Below are positions 1 to 9,579 of a stretch of 64,000 nt of DNA, in pieces. This DNA comes from Flavobacteriaceae bacterium. GTDB lineage: Bacteria; Bacteroidota; Bacteroidia; Flavobacteriales; Flavobacteriaceae. The position numbers and the translations under genes were made by a program. The notes under the pieces are model-generated. The model did no database searches. It was given only the letters and a program-made list of their open reading frames with translations, and had not been told where the DNA came from. The DNA is taken from NCBI GenBank assembly GCA_024742935.1, contig JANSXN010000005.1, forward strand, positions 1-64,000, written 5' to 3'. Position 1 is the first letter of the stretch. The number at the start of each line of letters is the position of its first letter.

Positions 1-138
1 CCTACTTATACAATGATACCCATTGAAACGGATACCTTTATTGCCGTAAGACAAGAATTCCCTTATCAGTCTGTTGAAATAACCATTAAGGAAAATTGTT
101 TGAAAATAAACGAAATAAAAGCTTGTTCTATTGAATAA
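1..138 (+). CDS. C-terminal fragment of an unknown protein, cut by the window edge
   Basis: Frame 1 is open from the first base to a TAA at 136-138, giving 45 residues that end KACSIE. The stretch has ordinary codon use and a beta-strand-like pattern of alternating polar and hydrophobic residues (for example VEITIKE), so it looks like the end of a real gene starting upstream of the window. No recognisable motif is present in this short tail and no function is assigned. The next gene on the same strand begins 162 bases downstream. Confidence 0.5.
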   Translation, partial: PTYTMIPIETDTFIAVRQEFPYQSVEITIKENCLKINEIKACSIE

Positions 139-300
139 TAAACACAACAGCTAACTACTTTTTAGGTTATAGTTCAAAGATCAGTTCATTTTATAAAGTG
201 AAATGCTTTTAAAACCGCAACTTCTCTTACACACAAACCGATGTTCGAAAGTTGAACCTAACCTGCTTGCATTGCAAATTATAACATTTACACCCAACTT

Positions 301-696
301 ATGAAAATAGAAATCGCAAAATGGATTGTAATTTTTTTTGGACTTTTTATCATAGTCGCCGGTTTGATAATGCTATTTAATCCAAAACGAGCAAGAACTA
401 TATTAAGGAAATTTGCAAGCACCAATTTTATAAACTATACCGAAATCACTTTACGAATGCTTGTGGGTGTAGCTCTTATATTATATTCAGATTTTTGTAA
501 ATTCCCGGAGCTATTTAAAATTTTAGGTTGGTTTATGTTTATTACTGCATTGATACTTTATCTTGTTCCAAGAAAATTACACCATAAATTTTCTACGAGA
601 AGTGCTGATATTATTAAACCAATTTATTTTAGATTCATCGCGCCTTTTGCTTTTGTGTTTGGCGGGTTGATTTTATATAATGTGAATTGGGTTTGA
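301..696 (+). CDS. Small four-helix integral membrane protein of unknown function
   Basis: The 131-residue product has about four hydrophobic segments (roughly residues 7-26, 49-62, 74-88 and 109-127) separated by short basic loops such as NPKRAR and PRKLHHK. This indicates an inner-membrane protein with positively charged cytoplasmic loops. It carries no signal-peptidase site, catalytic motif or family signature that I recognise. It stands alone, about 160 bases after the preceding fragment. The ATG at 301 is the first in the frame and sits directly before the first membrane segment. Hypothetical membrane protein; the coding call is firm but the function is unknown. Confidence 0.7.
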   Translation: MKIEIAKWIVIFFGLFIIVAGLIMLFNPKRARTILRKFASTNFINYTEITLRMLVGVALILYSDFCKFPELFKILGWFMFITALILYLVPRKLHHKFSTRSADIIKPIYFRFIAPFAFVFGGLILYNVNWV

Positions 697-824
697 GCGC
701 AAACGACGTCAGGATGAATATGAATAGTTGCGCAACAAAGAATTGAAGTAATCAACAGTTTAAAAAAATTAATACATAGAATTTACGGTATTATTGAAAT
801 TGAACAATTGAAAAAAGCAAAATT

Positions 825-944
825 ATGAAACTGACACACAAATTGCCAATCACACTTAGCTTAATTCCTCTTCTCGTTATTGGCTGCTTAAATACCAATG
901 AGAAACCAAAAGCAGAAAATGAACTTAAGAATCAAACTCAATAG
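825..944 (+). CDS. Tiny putative lipoprotein, possibly the 5' part of an interrupted gene
   Basis: A 39-codon ORF begins with a typical lipoprotein signal: basic MKLTHK, a hydrophobic stretch, and the lipobox VIGC with Cys at residue 21. The mature part is only about 19 polar residues before a TAG at 942-944. Reading on in the same frame gives a further 37 sense codons to TAA at 1056-1058, ending just before the convergent efflux gene. The gene may therefore be a truncated or nonsense-mutated small lipoprotein. Too short for a family assignment; the function is unknown. Confidence 0.35.
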   Translation: MKLTHKLPITLSLIPLLVIGCLNTNEKPKAENELKNQTQ

Positions 945-1061
945 AATCAATCAATTAAATCAAGGTTCAATACAGATATTCCTGAAAAATTATTATTGTC
1001 AAACAAACAATTGGCTTTCATTTCTTCTATTAAAAAAAACAGAAAAACTAGCTGTTAAAGA

Positions 1062-2471
1062 TTAATTCCAGCCGCCACCTAAAACTCGATACAAGTTCAC
1101 GTAAGCATTCAAAAGTTCTCTTAGCGTTTCAGTAAAATTAAGTTCAGATTCAAATGCTTGACGTTGAGACTCTAAATACTCTAAATAACTAGTAACACCT
1201 TTATCATAACGCTCCCCAGATAAATATTGGGCATTTAAAGAGGCTGCCAAACGATCTTGCCTTGCTATGAGTTGTTCCTTTAAAGTTGAAATTTCAATCA
1301 AAGCATCTTCTACAGACCGAAAAGCTTCTAAAACCGTGCGCTCATAATTTAAAAGCGCTTGTTGTGTTTTACTTTCCTCTATATTGACCTGTCTTCGCAA
1401 ACGACCAGAATTAAACAAAGGTGTTAAAAAAGAACCACCCACATTCCAAGCCAGTGGCCCATCAGCAAGGGTTGATAATTCACTGGAGGCCACACCCAGC
1501 AGGCCTGTCAAGCTAATGTTTGGTAATAAATTGGCTTTGGAAGCACCTGTTAATGCATTTTGAGCAATTAGGTTTTGTTCAGCCGCAACAACATCAGGTC
1601 TTCTCAAAAGCAATTCACTTGGCAACCCTAAGGGAATTTTAATGTTTTTTTCAATATCCAGGAGTTTCGTTTGAGTTACAATTCTACCCGGATTAGAACC
1701 TGTGAGTAAACTAAGGCGGTGTTCTGTTTTTGCAATAAGGCGTTTCCATAGAGGAATGGCTTCAGCAGCAACAGCACGCTTAATTTGAGCTTGATTGACA
1801 TCAATTTCAGCAACAATTCCTTTATCAAAACGTTGCTCAATGATATTCAATACACTATCACGTAGCGCTAGATTTCGCTCAGAAATTTCCAAGCGGTTGT
1901 TGTAATCTAACAACAGAAAATAATTGGTAGCTACAGCGGTAACTAAACTCAATTTTGTGGCACGGTAGCCTTCTTCACTTTGCACAATTCTAGCTTTTGC
2001 CGCCTCATTCAAACGTCTGTATTTCCCCCAAAAATCTAATTCCCAGCTAGCAAAAGCTGTTGCATAAAAATTATTTTGAGTTTGTGGTAATAACACACCC
2101 TGAAAATTTCCACGAGAAGCACCTGCGTCTGCTCCAATAGCTGGTAGCATGGCAGCGCGTTGAACTAGGAGCCCATCTTGAGCTTGCAAGACCGTTTCTG
2201 CGGCTATATTCAAATCTTGATTATAAATAAGTGACTTTTGAATGAGACTGTCTAAGACTGTATCTTGAAAAAAACTAAAAAAGTTTAAGTCAGAAATCGC
2301 GTCTTTACTTAGGTCATTTGTGTTGATATTATTAGTTTCAGGAAGTGATTCATTTTCATAATAAAAATGATTGGGGACTTTGATTTCGGTGCCTTTATAA
2401 TTTTTTCCTGCTTTGCATCCAGCAAGAAACACAACCATGAAGCATATGATTATACTTTTAAATTTCATCAT
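1062..2471 (-). CDS. Outer-membrane factor of an RND efflux system (TolC/NodT family lipoprotein)
   Basis: The 469-residue protein starts with a lipoprotein signal (lipobox LAGC near residue 19) and then shows the duplicated outer-membrane-efflux-protein architecture of long alternating helices. Typical family stretches are SWELDFWGKYRR, which precedes the first helical hairpin, LLRRPDVVAAEQ near the middle, and VEDALIEISTLKEQL near the end. The predicted role is the outer-membrane exit channel of a tripartite pump. It overlaps the end of the RND permease gene by 14 bases, so the two are translationally coupled and this is the last gene of a three-gene operon. The substrate cannot be deduced. 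Confidence 0.93.
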   Translation of the reverse strand: MMKFKSIIICFMVVFLAGCKAGKNYKGTEIKVPNHFYYENESLPETNNINTNDLSKDAISDLNFFSFFQDTVLDSLIQKSLIYNQDLNIAAETVLQAQDGLLVQRAAMLPAIGADAGASRGNFQGVLLPQTQNNFYATAFASWELDFWGKYRRLNEAAKARIVQSEEGYRATKLSLVTAVATNYFLLLDYNNRLEISERNLALRDSVLNIIEQRFDKGIVAEIDVNQAQIKRAVAAEAIPLWKRLIAKTEHRLSLLTGSNPGRIVTQTKLLDIEKNIKIPLGLPSELLLRRPDVVAAEQNLIAQNALTGASKANLLPNISLTGLLGVASSELSTLADGPLAWNVGGSFLTPLFNSGRLRRQVNIEESKTQQALLNYERTVLEAFRSVEDALIEISTLKEQLIARQDRLAASLNAQYLSGERYDKGVTSYLEYLESQRQAFESELNFTETLRELLNAYVNLYRVLGGGWN

Positions 2472-5400
2472 TAATTGTTTTAGGTTTTACGGTTCTGTTT
2501 TTTTCGTAACCTGCCAATTTACCAATCAAAACAAATAGCATTGGATACATCAAAACACCAATAAATGTAGCAACACCCATTCCACCCATCAGGGCTACAC
2601 CCATTACTTTTCTCGCTTCGGCACCAGCGCCGCTAGCTAGAAGAAGTGGCAGAATTCCTAATATAAATGCAAAGGTGGTCATCAATATAGGTCTAAAGCG
2701 TAAAGTGGCCGCTGCAGTAGCTGCATCAAACAAACTTAGTCCCTCATCAAATTTTATTTTAGCAAATTCTACAATCAAAATAGCATTTTTAGCAGCCATT
2801 GCAATGAGCATCACCAACGAGACTTGTGCAAAGATATTTGTAAGGTAACTTTCGCTAAAAAGACGTGCGATGTATAAAAACCCAAAGGCACCCATTAACG
2901 CAAAGGGTGTTCCCAATAGAATGGCTAAGGGCATGCTCCAGCTTTCATATTGGGCAGCTAAAATTAAAAAAACAAAGAAAAGTGAAAAAGCAAATACAAC
3001 AGATAACTGTCCTGACGCCTTTTTTTCCTGATAACTCATAGCATTCCAACTAAATGTCATATCTGATGGAAGCACCTCAGCGGCTACTTCTTCCAGTGCA
3101 TTGAGGGCTTCTGCAGAGCTATAGCCTGAAGCGGGTGTTCCAGTCACCTCTGCGGCTCTTTGCAAATTGAATCTCACGATATAATCTGGTCCTGAATCGT
3201 TGACCACATCAACAAATGAGGAGAGGGGCACAGACACACCATCTTTATTCTGTACATAAAACAATTCCAAACCTTTTTCATTTTGACGATACTCCGGTTC
3301 AGCTTGAACAAATGCTTTATAGAGGCGGCCATATTTTGTAAAGTCATTTACATAGGCACCGCCTAAAAAAGCTGCAAAAGTATTGTACACATCGTTGAGT
3401 GCTACATTAGATTTTAGTATTTTATCTTTGTTAAGCACTATTCTGCGCTGTGGTACATCTGCCTGAAAAGTGGTAAATGCCGATGCAATTTCAGGGCGTT
3501 TCTGAGCCTCTGCAATAAATTTATAAGTATTTTCTGCTAAATAAGCAGGTGATTTTCCACTTTTATCTTGAATCATTAAACTAAAACCTGAGCCATTACC
3601 CAATCCGGGAATTGCCGGTGGTCCAAAAGCCATTGCTTGCGCCTCAATAATTTCTTTAGATAAAACACCATTGGTGGCGGCTATAATCTCATTGGCAGTG
3701 CGCTCTCGTTCATCCCAATTTACAAGTTTTATAAATAAAAACGCATTATTGGGAATCATAGCGCCAGATAACATACTAAAGCCTGTAACTGCTGTCACAT
3801 ACTCAATATCTTCGTCTTCCATTAAAAGATTTTCAATATGTTTAACAACAGCATCAGTGCGTTGCAAAGAAGCAGCATTGGGAAGTTGAACATTCACAAA
3901 ATAGTATCCTTGGTCTTCTTCTGGAAGGAACCCGCTTGGTACTAGTTTACCAAAAATTCCCGCCGCAATAACGGTAATTATTAAATATACTACACCACGT
4001 TTAAGTTTTCCTGCCATCCCTGAAGTGGCTTTGCCATAAGTTTTTGTTCCTCGATCAAACCGGGTATTGAAATTTTTAAAAAACCGCCCAAGTGGTCCAT
4101 TAGACTCGGTAGGCTTTTTCATAAAAAGCGCGCACAATGCTGGGCTTAAACTCAATGCGTTGATGGAGGAGAATATGACAGAAACCGCAATGGTAATAGC
4201 AAATTGTTGGTATAACTTTCCTGTAATACCCGCCATTGCTGCTACGGGAACAAAAACTGCTATCATCACAAGAGTTGTAGCAATGATGGGGCCTGTAACT
4301 TCTCTCATCGCTGCAGATGTTGCTGCCTTTGGTTTCATGCCTTTTTCAATGTTTACTTGAACGGCCTCCACGACCACAATGGCATCATCAACTACAATAC
4401 CAATAGCGAGTACCAGTCCTAAAAGTGATAGCGAGTTTATAGTGAAGCCCAGCAGTGGAAAAAACATAAAGGCTGCAATAAGCGATACAGGAATTGCGAG
4501 GGTGGGAATGAGCGTAGCACGCCAATCTTGAATGAACAAGAAAACCACCAAAATAACCAGTATCAGTGCAATGATTAATGTTTCGATAATTTCATCTATA
4601 CCAGCCATAATGGGCTCTGTGGCATCTAGCGAAACTTCATAAGCTAAGTCCTGCGGAAACCCAACTGCCATTTCGTCCATAGCAGTTATAATGTCTTCTG
4701 CTAGCGCAACAGCATTGGTTCCAGGGGATTGGTAGATGGCTATTGCTGCGGCATCTTTTCCATTGGACCTTGATAAAGAACGGTAATTTTCTGTTCCTAA
4801 TTTAATTTCTGCAATATCTTTCATTCTAAGCTGACTGCCGTCTGGAAGCGTTCGAATAACAATATTTTCAAATTCTTCTTCATCAACAAGCTGTTCAGGC
4901 AACCTCACAGAGTATGTGAATTCTGTTCCCGGTGGGGCAGGCTCTGCACCAAATTGTCCCCCTGGAGCAACGACATTTTGTTCACGAATGGCGTTCATGA
5001 TTTCAGGAATTGAAATTCCAAGTTTTGCCAATCTATCGGGTTTTACCCAGATGCGCATAGAATAATCACTGGATCCTAAAACTTGCACGCGACCAACACC
5101 TTTTATACGTGCCAATTGGTCTTGTACATTAATAATAGCATAGTTACCTAGAAAATTTTTGTCGTAAGTTCCATTAGGAGAAGTAACAGACAAAATCATC
5201 AAGATACTTGACATTGATTTTTGTGTAGTAACCCCAATGCGTTTTACAGCTTCGGGAAGTTTTGGTGTTGCAGTTGCTACTCGTGTTTGCGTAAAAACGG
5301 TATTCATATCTGGGTCTGTACCCAAATCGAAAGTAATTTGAAGACTCATACTACCATCATTTGCATTGGTAGATTTCATATAGAGCATATTTTCTACACC

Positions 5401-5625
5401 GTTGATTTGTTGTTCAAGAGGTGTCGCCACAGAATTTTCTACCGTAGTTGAGCTTGCACCTGTAAAAAATGTACTTACTCTAACCACCGGTGGTGTGATA
5501 TCGGGATATTGCTCTACAGCCAATCCTAAAATAGAAACTCCACCAATAATGACCATAAAAAGAGCGATTACAATGGCAACTATAGGGCGTCTTACAAAGA
5601 ATACATCTTTTTGATTTTTCTCCAT
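2458..5625 (-). CDS. RND-family (HAE1/AcrB-type) multidrug efflux permease
   Basis: At 1055 residues this is full length for a hydrophobe/amphiphile efflux RND pump. The N terminus enters the first membrane helix (FFVRRPIVAIVIALFM). A second block of helices begins near residue 340. The proton-relay aspartate pair Asp413-Asp414 lies in GIVVDDAIVVVEAV, and a lysine equivalent to that of AcrB TM10 is Lys946 in MAAKNAILIVEFAK. The porter-domain motif GVGRVQVLG is present. It would export substrates across the envelope using the proton gradient, with the adaptor encoded 2 bases upstream and the overlapping outer-membrane factor downstream. Assignment to HAE1 is firm; the substrate is unknown. Confidence 0.96.
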   Translation of the reverse strand: MEKNQKDVFFVRRPIVAIVIALFMVIIGGVSILGLAVEQYPDITPPVVRVSTFFTGASSTTVENSVATPLEQQINGVENMLYMKSTNANDGSMSLQITFDLGTDPDMNTVFTQTRVATATPKLPEAVKRIGVTTQKSMSSILMILSVTSPNGTYDKNFLGNYAIINVQDQLARIKGVGRVQVLGSSDYSMRIWVKPDRLAKLGISIPEIMNAIREQNVVAPGGQFGAEPAPPGTEFTYSVRLPEQLVDEEEFENIVIRTLPDGSQLRMKDIAEIKLGTENYRSLSRSNGKDAAAIAIYQSPGTNAVALAEDIITAMDEMAVGFPQDLAYEVSLDATEPIMAGIDEIIETLIIALILVILVVFLFIQDWRATLIPTLAIPVSLIAAFMFFPLLGFTINSLSLLGLVLAIGIVVDDAIVVVEAVQVNIEKGMKPKAATSAAMREVTGPIIATTLVMIAVFVPVAAMAGITGKLYQQFAITIAVSVIFSSINALSLSPALCALFMKKPTESNGPLGRFFKNFNTRFDRGTKTYGKATSGMAGKLKRGVVYLIITVIAAGIFGKLVPSGFLPEEDQGYYFVNVQLPNAASLQRTDAVVKHIENLLMEDEDIEYVTAVTGFSMLSGAMIPNNAFLFIKLVNWDERERTANEIIAATNGVLSKEIIEAQAMAFGPPAIPGLGNGSGFSLMIQDKSGKSPAYLAENTYKFIAEAQKRPEIASAFTTFQADVPQRRIVLNKDKILKSNVALNDVYNTFAAFLGGAYVNDFTKYGRLYKAFVQAEPEYRQNEKGLELFYVQNKDGVSVPLSSFVDVVNDSGPDYIVRFNLQRAAEVTGTPASGYSSAEALNALEEVAAEVLPSDMTFSWNAMSYQEKKASGQLSVVFAFSLFFVFLILAAQYESWSMPLAILLGTPFALMGAFGFLYIARLFSESYLTNIFAQVSLVMLIAMAAKNAILIVEFAKIKFDEGLSLFDAATAAATLRFRPILMTTFAFILGILPLLLASGAGAEARKVMGVALMGGMGVATFIGVLMYPMLFVLIGKLAGYEKNRTVKPKTINDEI

Positions 5626-5627
5626 AA

Positions 5628-6761
5628 CTATTCGCTTTTAAATTGCGATTCAAACTCTATGACCTCAGCCGTTACTTTGCTTCCTGACTTGGCACGCTGA
5701 AGACCCTCAAATACAATTTGATCATTTGGTGAAAGCCCTTCATTAATAATAAAATAGTCTCTATAAGCTTGTTCTATTTGAACGTCTACCTGTTCGACTT
5801 CTCCATTTTCTTTTATTCGCATCACAAAATAATTGCCCTGTACTTCATTAACACAACGTTGGGGCACTAATAAAGCGTCTGGAATGGTTTTTACAGCAGC
5901 ACGCACACGAGCAAATTGCCCGGGTCGCACAAGTCTATCTGGATTTGGAAATATTGACTGAATTAAAATGGTTCCGGTAACATTATTGACTTCTCTATTG
6001 ATGAAATTTACTTTTCCTTTATGCGGGAATAAGCTATTATCAGACAAAATGAGTTGCAATTGAGTATTTTGATTTTCCTTACTTGTTGTTGACTTTGAAT
6101 GATTTGCCCAAGCTAAATAATCACTTTCTGTTATAAAAAATTCAACCCTTAAGGAATCTACTGTAGAAACTGTATTGAGAATAACCGGATTGGGAGCTCG
6201 ACCCACAAACTCCCCAGTTCTAGCCATTGATTTTCCAATAATACCATCTACCGGCGATTTAATGCTGGCGTAACCCAATCGTATTTGAGCCAGATTAAGA
6301 TTTGCTTGTGATGCCACAACCATTGCGTCTGAGCCTTTTTTTTCAGCTATTGCGGCGTCTAAATCTTTTTTGCTTATCGCATTTATTTTAGAAAGAGGTT
6401 CAATACGATTCAAATCACTTATGGCTCTTTGATTGTTCACTTGACTTCTAGCTAGATCACTTTTTGCGGCATTTAATGCTTCAACAAGAGGATCTGGATC
6501 TACAACATAAAGCAAATCTCCTTTTTTGATAAAACTTCCTTCCTGAAATGCTATTTTTTCAATAAAACCCTCAACTCGAGTTCTAATAGGGATGTCATTA
6601 AACCCATAAACCTGACCCACAAAGTCTTTTTCTAAAACAACTTCTTGTTGTTTTAGTGAGACAACTTTAACTGAAGGAGGCGTGGAAATTACTTCTGGCT
6701 GATTGTTATTGCAGGAAACCAATATTATAAAGCAAACGAAAATGGAACGGTAGTAAAGCAT
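5628..6761 (-). CDS. Periplasmic adaptor (membrane-fusion) subunit of the RND pump
   Basis: The 377-residue protein opens with a lipoprotein signal (lipobox LVSC, Cys near residue 17). It then has the hallmarks of the RlpN/HlyD-type adaptor: a split lipoyl half-motif (FIEKIAFQEGSFIKKGDLLY and YASIKSPVDGIIG) flanking a helical hairpin of about 60 residues, then a beta-barrel region with LVRPGQFARVRA. It would bridge the inner-membrane RND permease to the outer-membrane factor. It is the first gene of the three-gene operon, only 2 bases from the permease start. About 130 bases upstream separate it from the response-regulator gene; no clear promoter was recognised there. Confidence 0.94.
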   Translation of the reverse strand: MLYYRSIFVCFIILVSCNNNQPEVISTPPSVKVVSLKQQEVVLEKDFVGQVYGFNDIPIRTRVEGFIEKIAFQEGSFIKKGDLLYVVDPDPLVEALNAAKSDLARSQVNNQRAISDLNRIEPLSKINAISKKDLDAAIAEKKGSDAMVVASQANLNLAQIRLGYASIKSPVDGIIGKSMARTGEFVGRAPNPVILNTVSTVDSLRVEFFITESDYLAWANHSKSTTSKENQNTQLQLILSDNSLFPHKGKVNFINREVNNVTGTILIQSIFPNPDRLVRPGQFARVRAAVKTIPDALLVPQRCVNEVQGNYFVMRIKENGEVEQVDVQIEQAYRDYFIINEGLSPNDQIVFEGLQRAKSGSKVTAEVIEFESQFKSE

Positions 6762-6889
6762 AGGGTAATTAATTTAAGTAAATCTAAAAATAGAAAATTT
6801 TGGTTATTAAAATGAGTTTTATTCAAAAATAAATACCAAAAAAAGTATGAAATAAATTAAAGCCTCTAATTTTTTAAATTTAAGACAAA

Positions 6890-7636
6890 TCATCCCCCCA
6901 TATACTCTATAAACCGGCTTTTATAACTCTCAGAAATTTCTACCTCAGCACCGTCGCTTAGAATTACTGAGCCGCCATTACTTTTAATATAAGAGGTCAC
7001 ACAATTCATATTGATAAGGTGTGAGCGGTGTACCCTTAAAAAAGGACTAGGAAGCATTTCCTCAAAATGCTTTAAAAAACGACACACCATTTTTTTACTG
7101 CCGTCTTTTAGATGAATGTCAGTAAAGTTCCCGTTTCCGCGTAAGCGAATGATGTCTTCCATTTTTACCACTTCAAAGCCTTCCAAGGTGGGAAGGATGA
7201 CTTGTTGTTTTTCCGGTAGAGGCTCCTTGATATTTTGAACGATGATCTGATTGCGGTTAAAAAGTAGGTTCTTGTTTATTTCTTCCTGCACTTTGTTAAC
7301 GGCAATAATCAATTCTTCAATACTCACCGGTTTGAGTAGGTAGTAAGCAGCACTTTGGTTCAGGGCTCGCAGCGAATATTCAGAAAAAGCAGTGACAAAA
7401 ATAGTTTCAAAGTGCAGGTCTTTACAGCCTTCCAAAACGTCAAACGCATTACCAAAAGGCATCTCTACATCAAGAAATACTAATTGTGGTTTCAATTCAT
7501 GCAGAAGTTTGATCGCTTCTTTGCTGTTTTGCGCTTCACCCAAAACCTCCACTTGTGGGCAGTATTTTGCCAGGTAGGTTTTAAGTGCCTCTCGGGCAGC
7601 TTGTTCATCTTCTACAATTACACTTTTTATGGCCAC
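6890..7636 (-). CDS. LytTR-family response regulator
   Basis: The 248-residue protein has an N-terminal receiver domain (residues about 1-120) with the acidic pair in VEDE, phospho-acceptor Asp56 in VFLDVEMP, and the conserved Thr and Lys in VTAF and YYLLKPVS. The C-terminal LytTR DNA-binding domain (about 145-245) contains LRGNGNFTDI and the typical FLRVHRSHLIN. The frame needs a GTG start at 7636, because the receiver fold begins at residue 4 and no ATG is available. It lies 11 bases after the histidine-kinase gene, so the pair is co-transcribed. The predicted role is a transcription factor controlled by that kinase; its targets are not visible. Confidence 0.93.
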   Translation of the reverse strand: MAIKSVIVEDEQAAREALKTYLAKYCPQVEVLGEAQNSKEAIKLLHELKPQLVFLDVEMPFGNAFDVLEGCKDLHFETIFVTAFSEYSLRALNQSAAYYLLKPVSIEELIIAVNKVQEEINKNLLFNRNQIIVQNIKEPLPEKQQVILPTLEGFEVVKMEDIIRLRGNGNFTDIHLKDGSKKMVCRFLKHFEEMLPSPFLRVHRSHLINMNCVTSYIKSNGGSVILSDGAEVEISESYKSRFIEYMGG

Positions 7637-7647
7637 GGTTTTAGAAA

Positions 7648-9432
7648 TTAATTGAAAGTGAGGGTAACGCGGGTACCACTTGATTCCTTTAGGTTTTCGA
7701 TTTTAAATTGAATGTTTTGTTTATACAAGTCATTCAGTAATTCTATTCGTTCCCTCACATTGTTGAGTCCACGGGAAATGTGAAGTTTTTGATTTCCGGT
7801 TTTTATAGCCTTGCTTTTTTCCAACCCAATCCCGTTATCTTCTATAATAACCTTAATGTGATTGCCTTCTTGTAAAAAATGAAGTTTGAGAAATCCTTTT
7901 TCTTCTTTGTAACGCAAACCGTGCCAAATGGCATTTTCCAGCTGGGGCTGAATGAGCATACCGGGTATTTTTACAGCATCTGGATCCAAAGTTTCATCCA
8001 CACTAATTTCATATTCAAATTTGTCTTGAAAACGCAAATGTTCCAGATCGAGGTATTTCTTGAGTTGTTCAAGCTCATCGTTGAGTGTAATAAAATCTTC
8101 ATTAGAGGTTTCCATCATACTGCGCATCAGGTTGGAATAGGAGGTGAGGTATTTGTTGGCTTCGAGTTCGTTGTTTTGCGCAATAAACTGATTCACACTG
8201 TTAAGGCTGTTAAAAATAAAATGCGGATTCATCTCACGTCTTAACGATTGCAGTGCAATGCGTTTGTTTTTCTTTTGAATTGAATAAAGCGAGCGAGCAA
8301 TCCAGGCGAGTAACACCAGCATCGCTAATACTGAGAAGACAAGCACCAGATTAAAGGTGTTTGATTTTTCCAGAAGGGCATCTTTTAACTGCCGTTCTTT
8401 TTCCAATTGCAGTATTTTTTCTTCGGTGGAGGTAAAGAGTTTTGTGTCAACCAGCGAACTGTCTCTCATAATCAAAGTTTCAAAGTCTTCCAGAAAACGG
8501 TCGTGAAGTTTCAGTGACTGTTGTGTGTTGCCTTTGGATTCAAAAATAGCAGCGTGATTGATGGTGGTTTCTTTGGCAACATATGTTTTTCCAAATTGTA
8601 CCGCTTGGGTATAGGTTTCTTCAAGTAGCGATATGGCATTTTCTTCTTGGTTATTTTTGAAGTAGAGGTCTGCCAATTGTAGTTTTTGAGAGAGTATTTC
8701 GTCAATTTCGCCTCCGCTGATGGCTTGTTCCAGAGCGTTTTCTGTAATGGCGATGGCCTCATCCAGTTTGTTGTCGTCGGCATAGATGATGGCGACTTGA
8801 CGTTTGAGTCTTGCAGCTTCTGCGGGTTTTTCAGCGGCCAGCTCGATGGCTTTTCCGTAACTTTCGATAGCCTCTTCCTTGTCGTCTTTCAATAAATTGG
8901 TCTCTGCTTTTTGACGGTAAAGCTGGATTTGTTCATCACTTTCTGCATCGGCCTCCGCAAGTTCAATATTTGCATCAATATAATCCATTTGTGCACCGGG
9001 ATTGGCACGCTGCGTAACCCTGTTGGCATCGTTGAAATTCATTTGTGAAGCAGATGCTCCTTGTGCCTGATTGCCTGCCGAGCGAAAATTTGTAATGGCC
9101 TCTTTATATTTCTGTTGGCTCTCCTGAACTTGTGCAAGGCGACGCGTGAGTTGCACGACTTTTTCTGAATTGGTTTGTTTCTTATAAAGTTCCAGTGCAT
9201 TGTTAATATAGAATTCTGCACGGACAAAGTCACCTGTTTCTATGAGACCATCAGCCAATTCTTCATAGCTTTTTGCCAAGGCTTCCGGATTGTTTTCAGT
9301 TAATGACTTTTCTACTTTTTGTGCTTTTTTATTTAAAGATGAAGGGCTCTTGATACCCTTTAACGAGTCTTGCCCAAATAGTATGGATGGGGTAAAAACC
9401 AATAAAAAGAAAAAGTAAAAAAGCTGTTTCAT
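7648..9432 (-). CDS. TPR-containing sensor histidine kinase, LytS/YehU type
   Basis: The 594-residue protein has a signal peptide (ending near Gly20), a periplasmic region of tetratricopeptide-like repeats (about 35-330; for example EEAIESYGKAIELA), one membrane helix (about 355-375), then a His_kinase domain. The kinase has the phospho-acceptor motif REMNPHFIFNSLNSV and a HATPase region with LIQPQLENAIWHG and EDNGIGL. This architecture is the common flavobacterial partner of LytTR regulators. It would sense an unknown signal through the TPR domain and phosphorylate the regulator encoded 11 bases downstream. The gene diverges from the VWA-protein gene at 9580. Confidence 0.94.
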   Translation of the reverse strand: MKQLFYFFFLLVFTPSILFGQDSLKGIKSPSSLNKKAQKVEKSLTENNPEALAKSYEELADGLIETGDFVRAEFYINNALELYKKQTNSEKVVQLTRRLAQVQESQQKYKEAITNFRSAGNQAQGASASQMNFNDANRVTQRANPGAQMDYIDANIELAEADAESDEQIQLYRQKAETNLLKDDKEEAIESYGKAIELAAEKPAEAARLKRQVAIIYADDNKLDEAIAITENALEQAISGGEIDEILSQKLQLADLYFKNNQEENAISLLEETYTQAVQFGKTYVAKETTINHAAIFESKGNTQQSLKLHDRFLEDFETLIMRDSSLVDTKLFTSTEEKILQLEKERQLKDALLEKSNTFNLVLVFSVLAMLVLLAWIARSLYSIQKKNKRIALQSLRREMNPHFIFNSLNSVNQFIAQNNELEANKYLTSYSNLMRSMMETSNEDFITLNDELEQLKKYLDLEHLRFQDKFEYEISVDETLDPDAVKIPGMLIQPQLENAIWHGLRYKEEKGFLKLHFLQEGNHIKVIIEDNGIGLEKSKAIKTGNQKLHISRGLNNVRERIELLNDLYKQNIQFKIENLKESSGTRVTLTFN

Positions 9433-9520
9433 GCTGATTTGAAATAATAATGTAAAGTAAAGAAATAAAAACGTTTTAATAAACAGGATTCACCAAGTCA
9501 AATACCCGTTTCACCATGTC

Positions 9521-9554
9521 TTTGGATTTCGGGGCATTCTTGAAGCTACTTTTA
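9521..9554 (+). promoter_or_regulatory. Possible Bacteroidota-type promoter for the VWA gene
   Basis: TTTG at 9521-9524 and TACTTTTA at 9547-9554 (one mismatch to TAnnTTTG) are 22 bases apart, about 25 bases before the ATG at 9580. The spacing and position fit a flavobacterial -33/-7 promoter, but the -7 box is imperfect. Confidence 0.35.
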
Positions 9555-9579
9555 CTCAAAATCTTTAAAAACATCTATC

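Noticed and set aside
7879-8244. 121-codon antisense ORF within the histidine kinase gene
   Set aside because: The opposite strand encodes conserved kinase motifs across this stretch.
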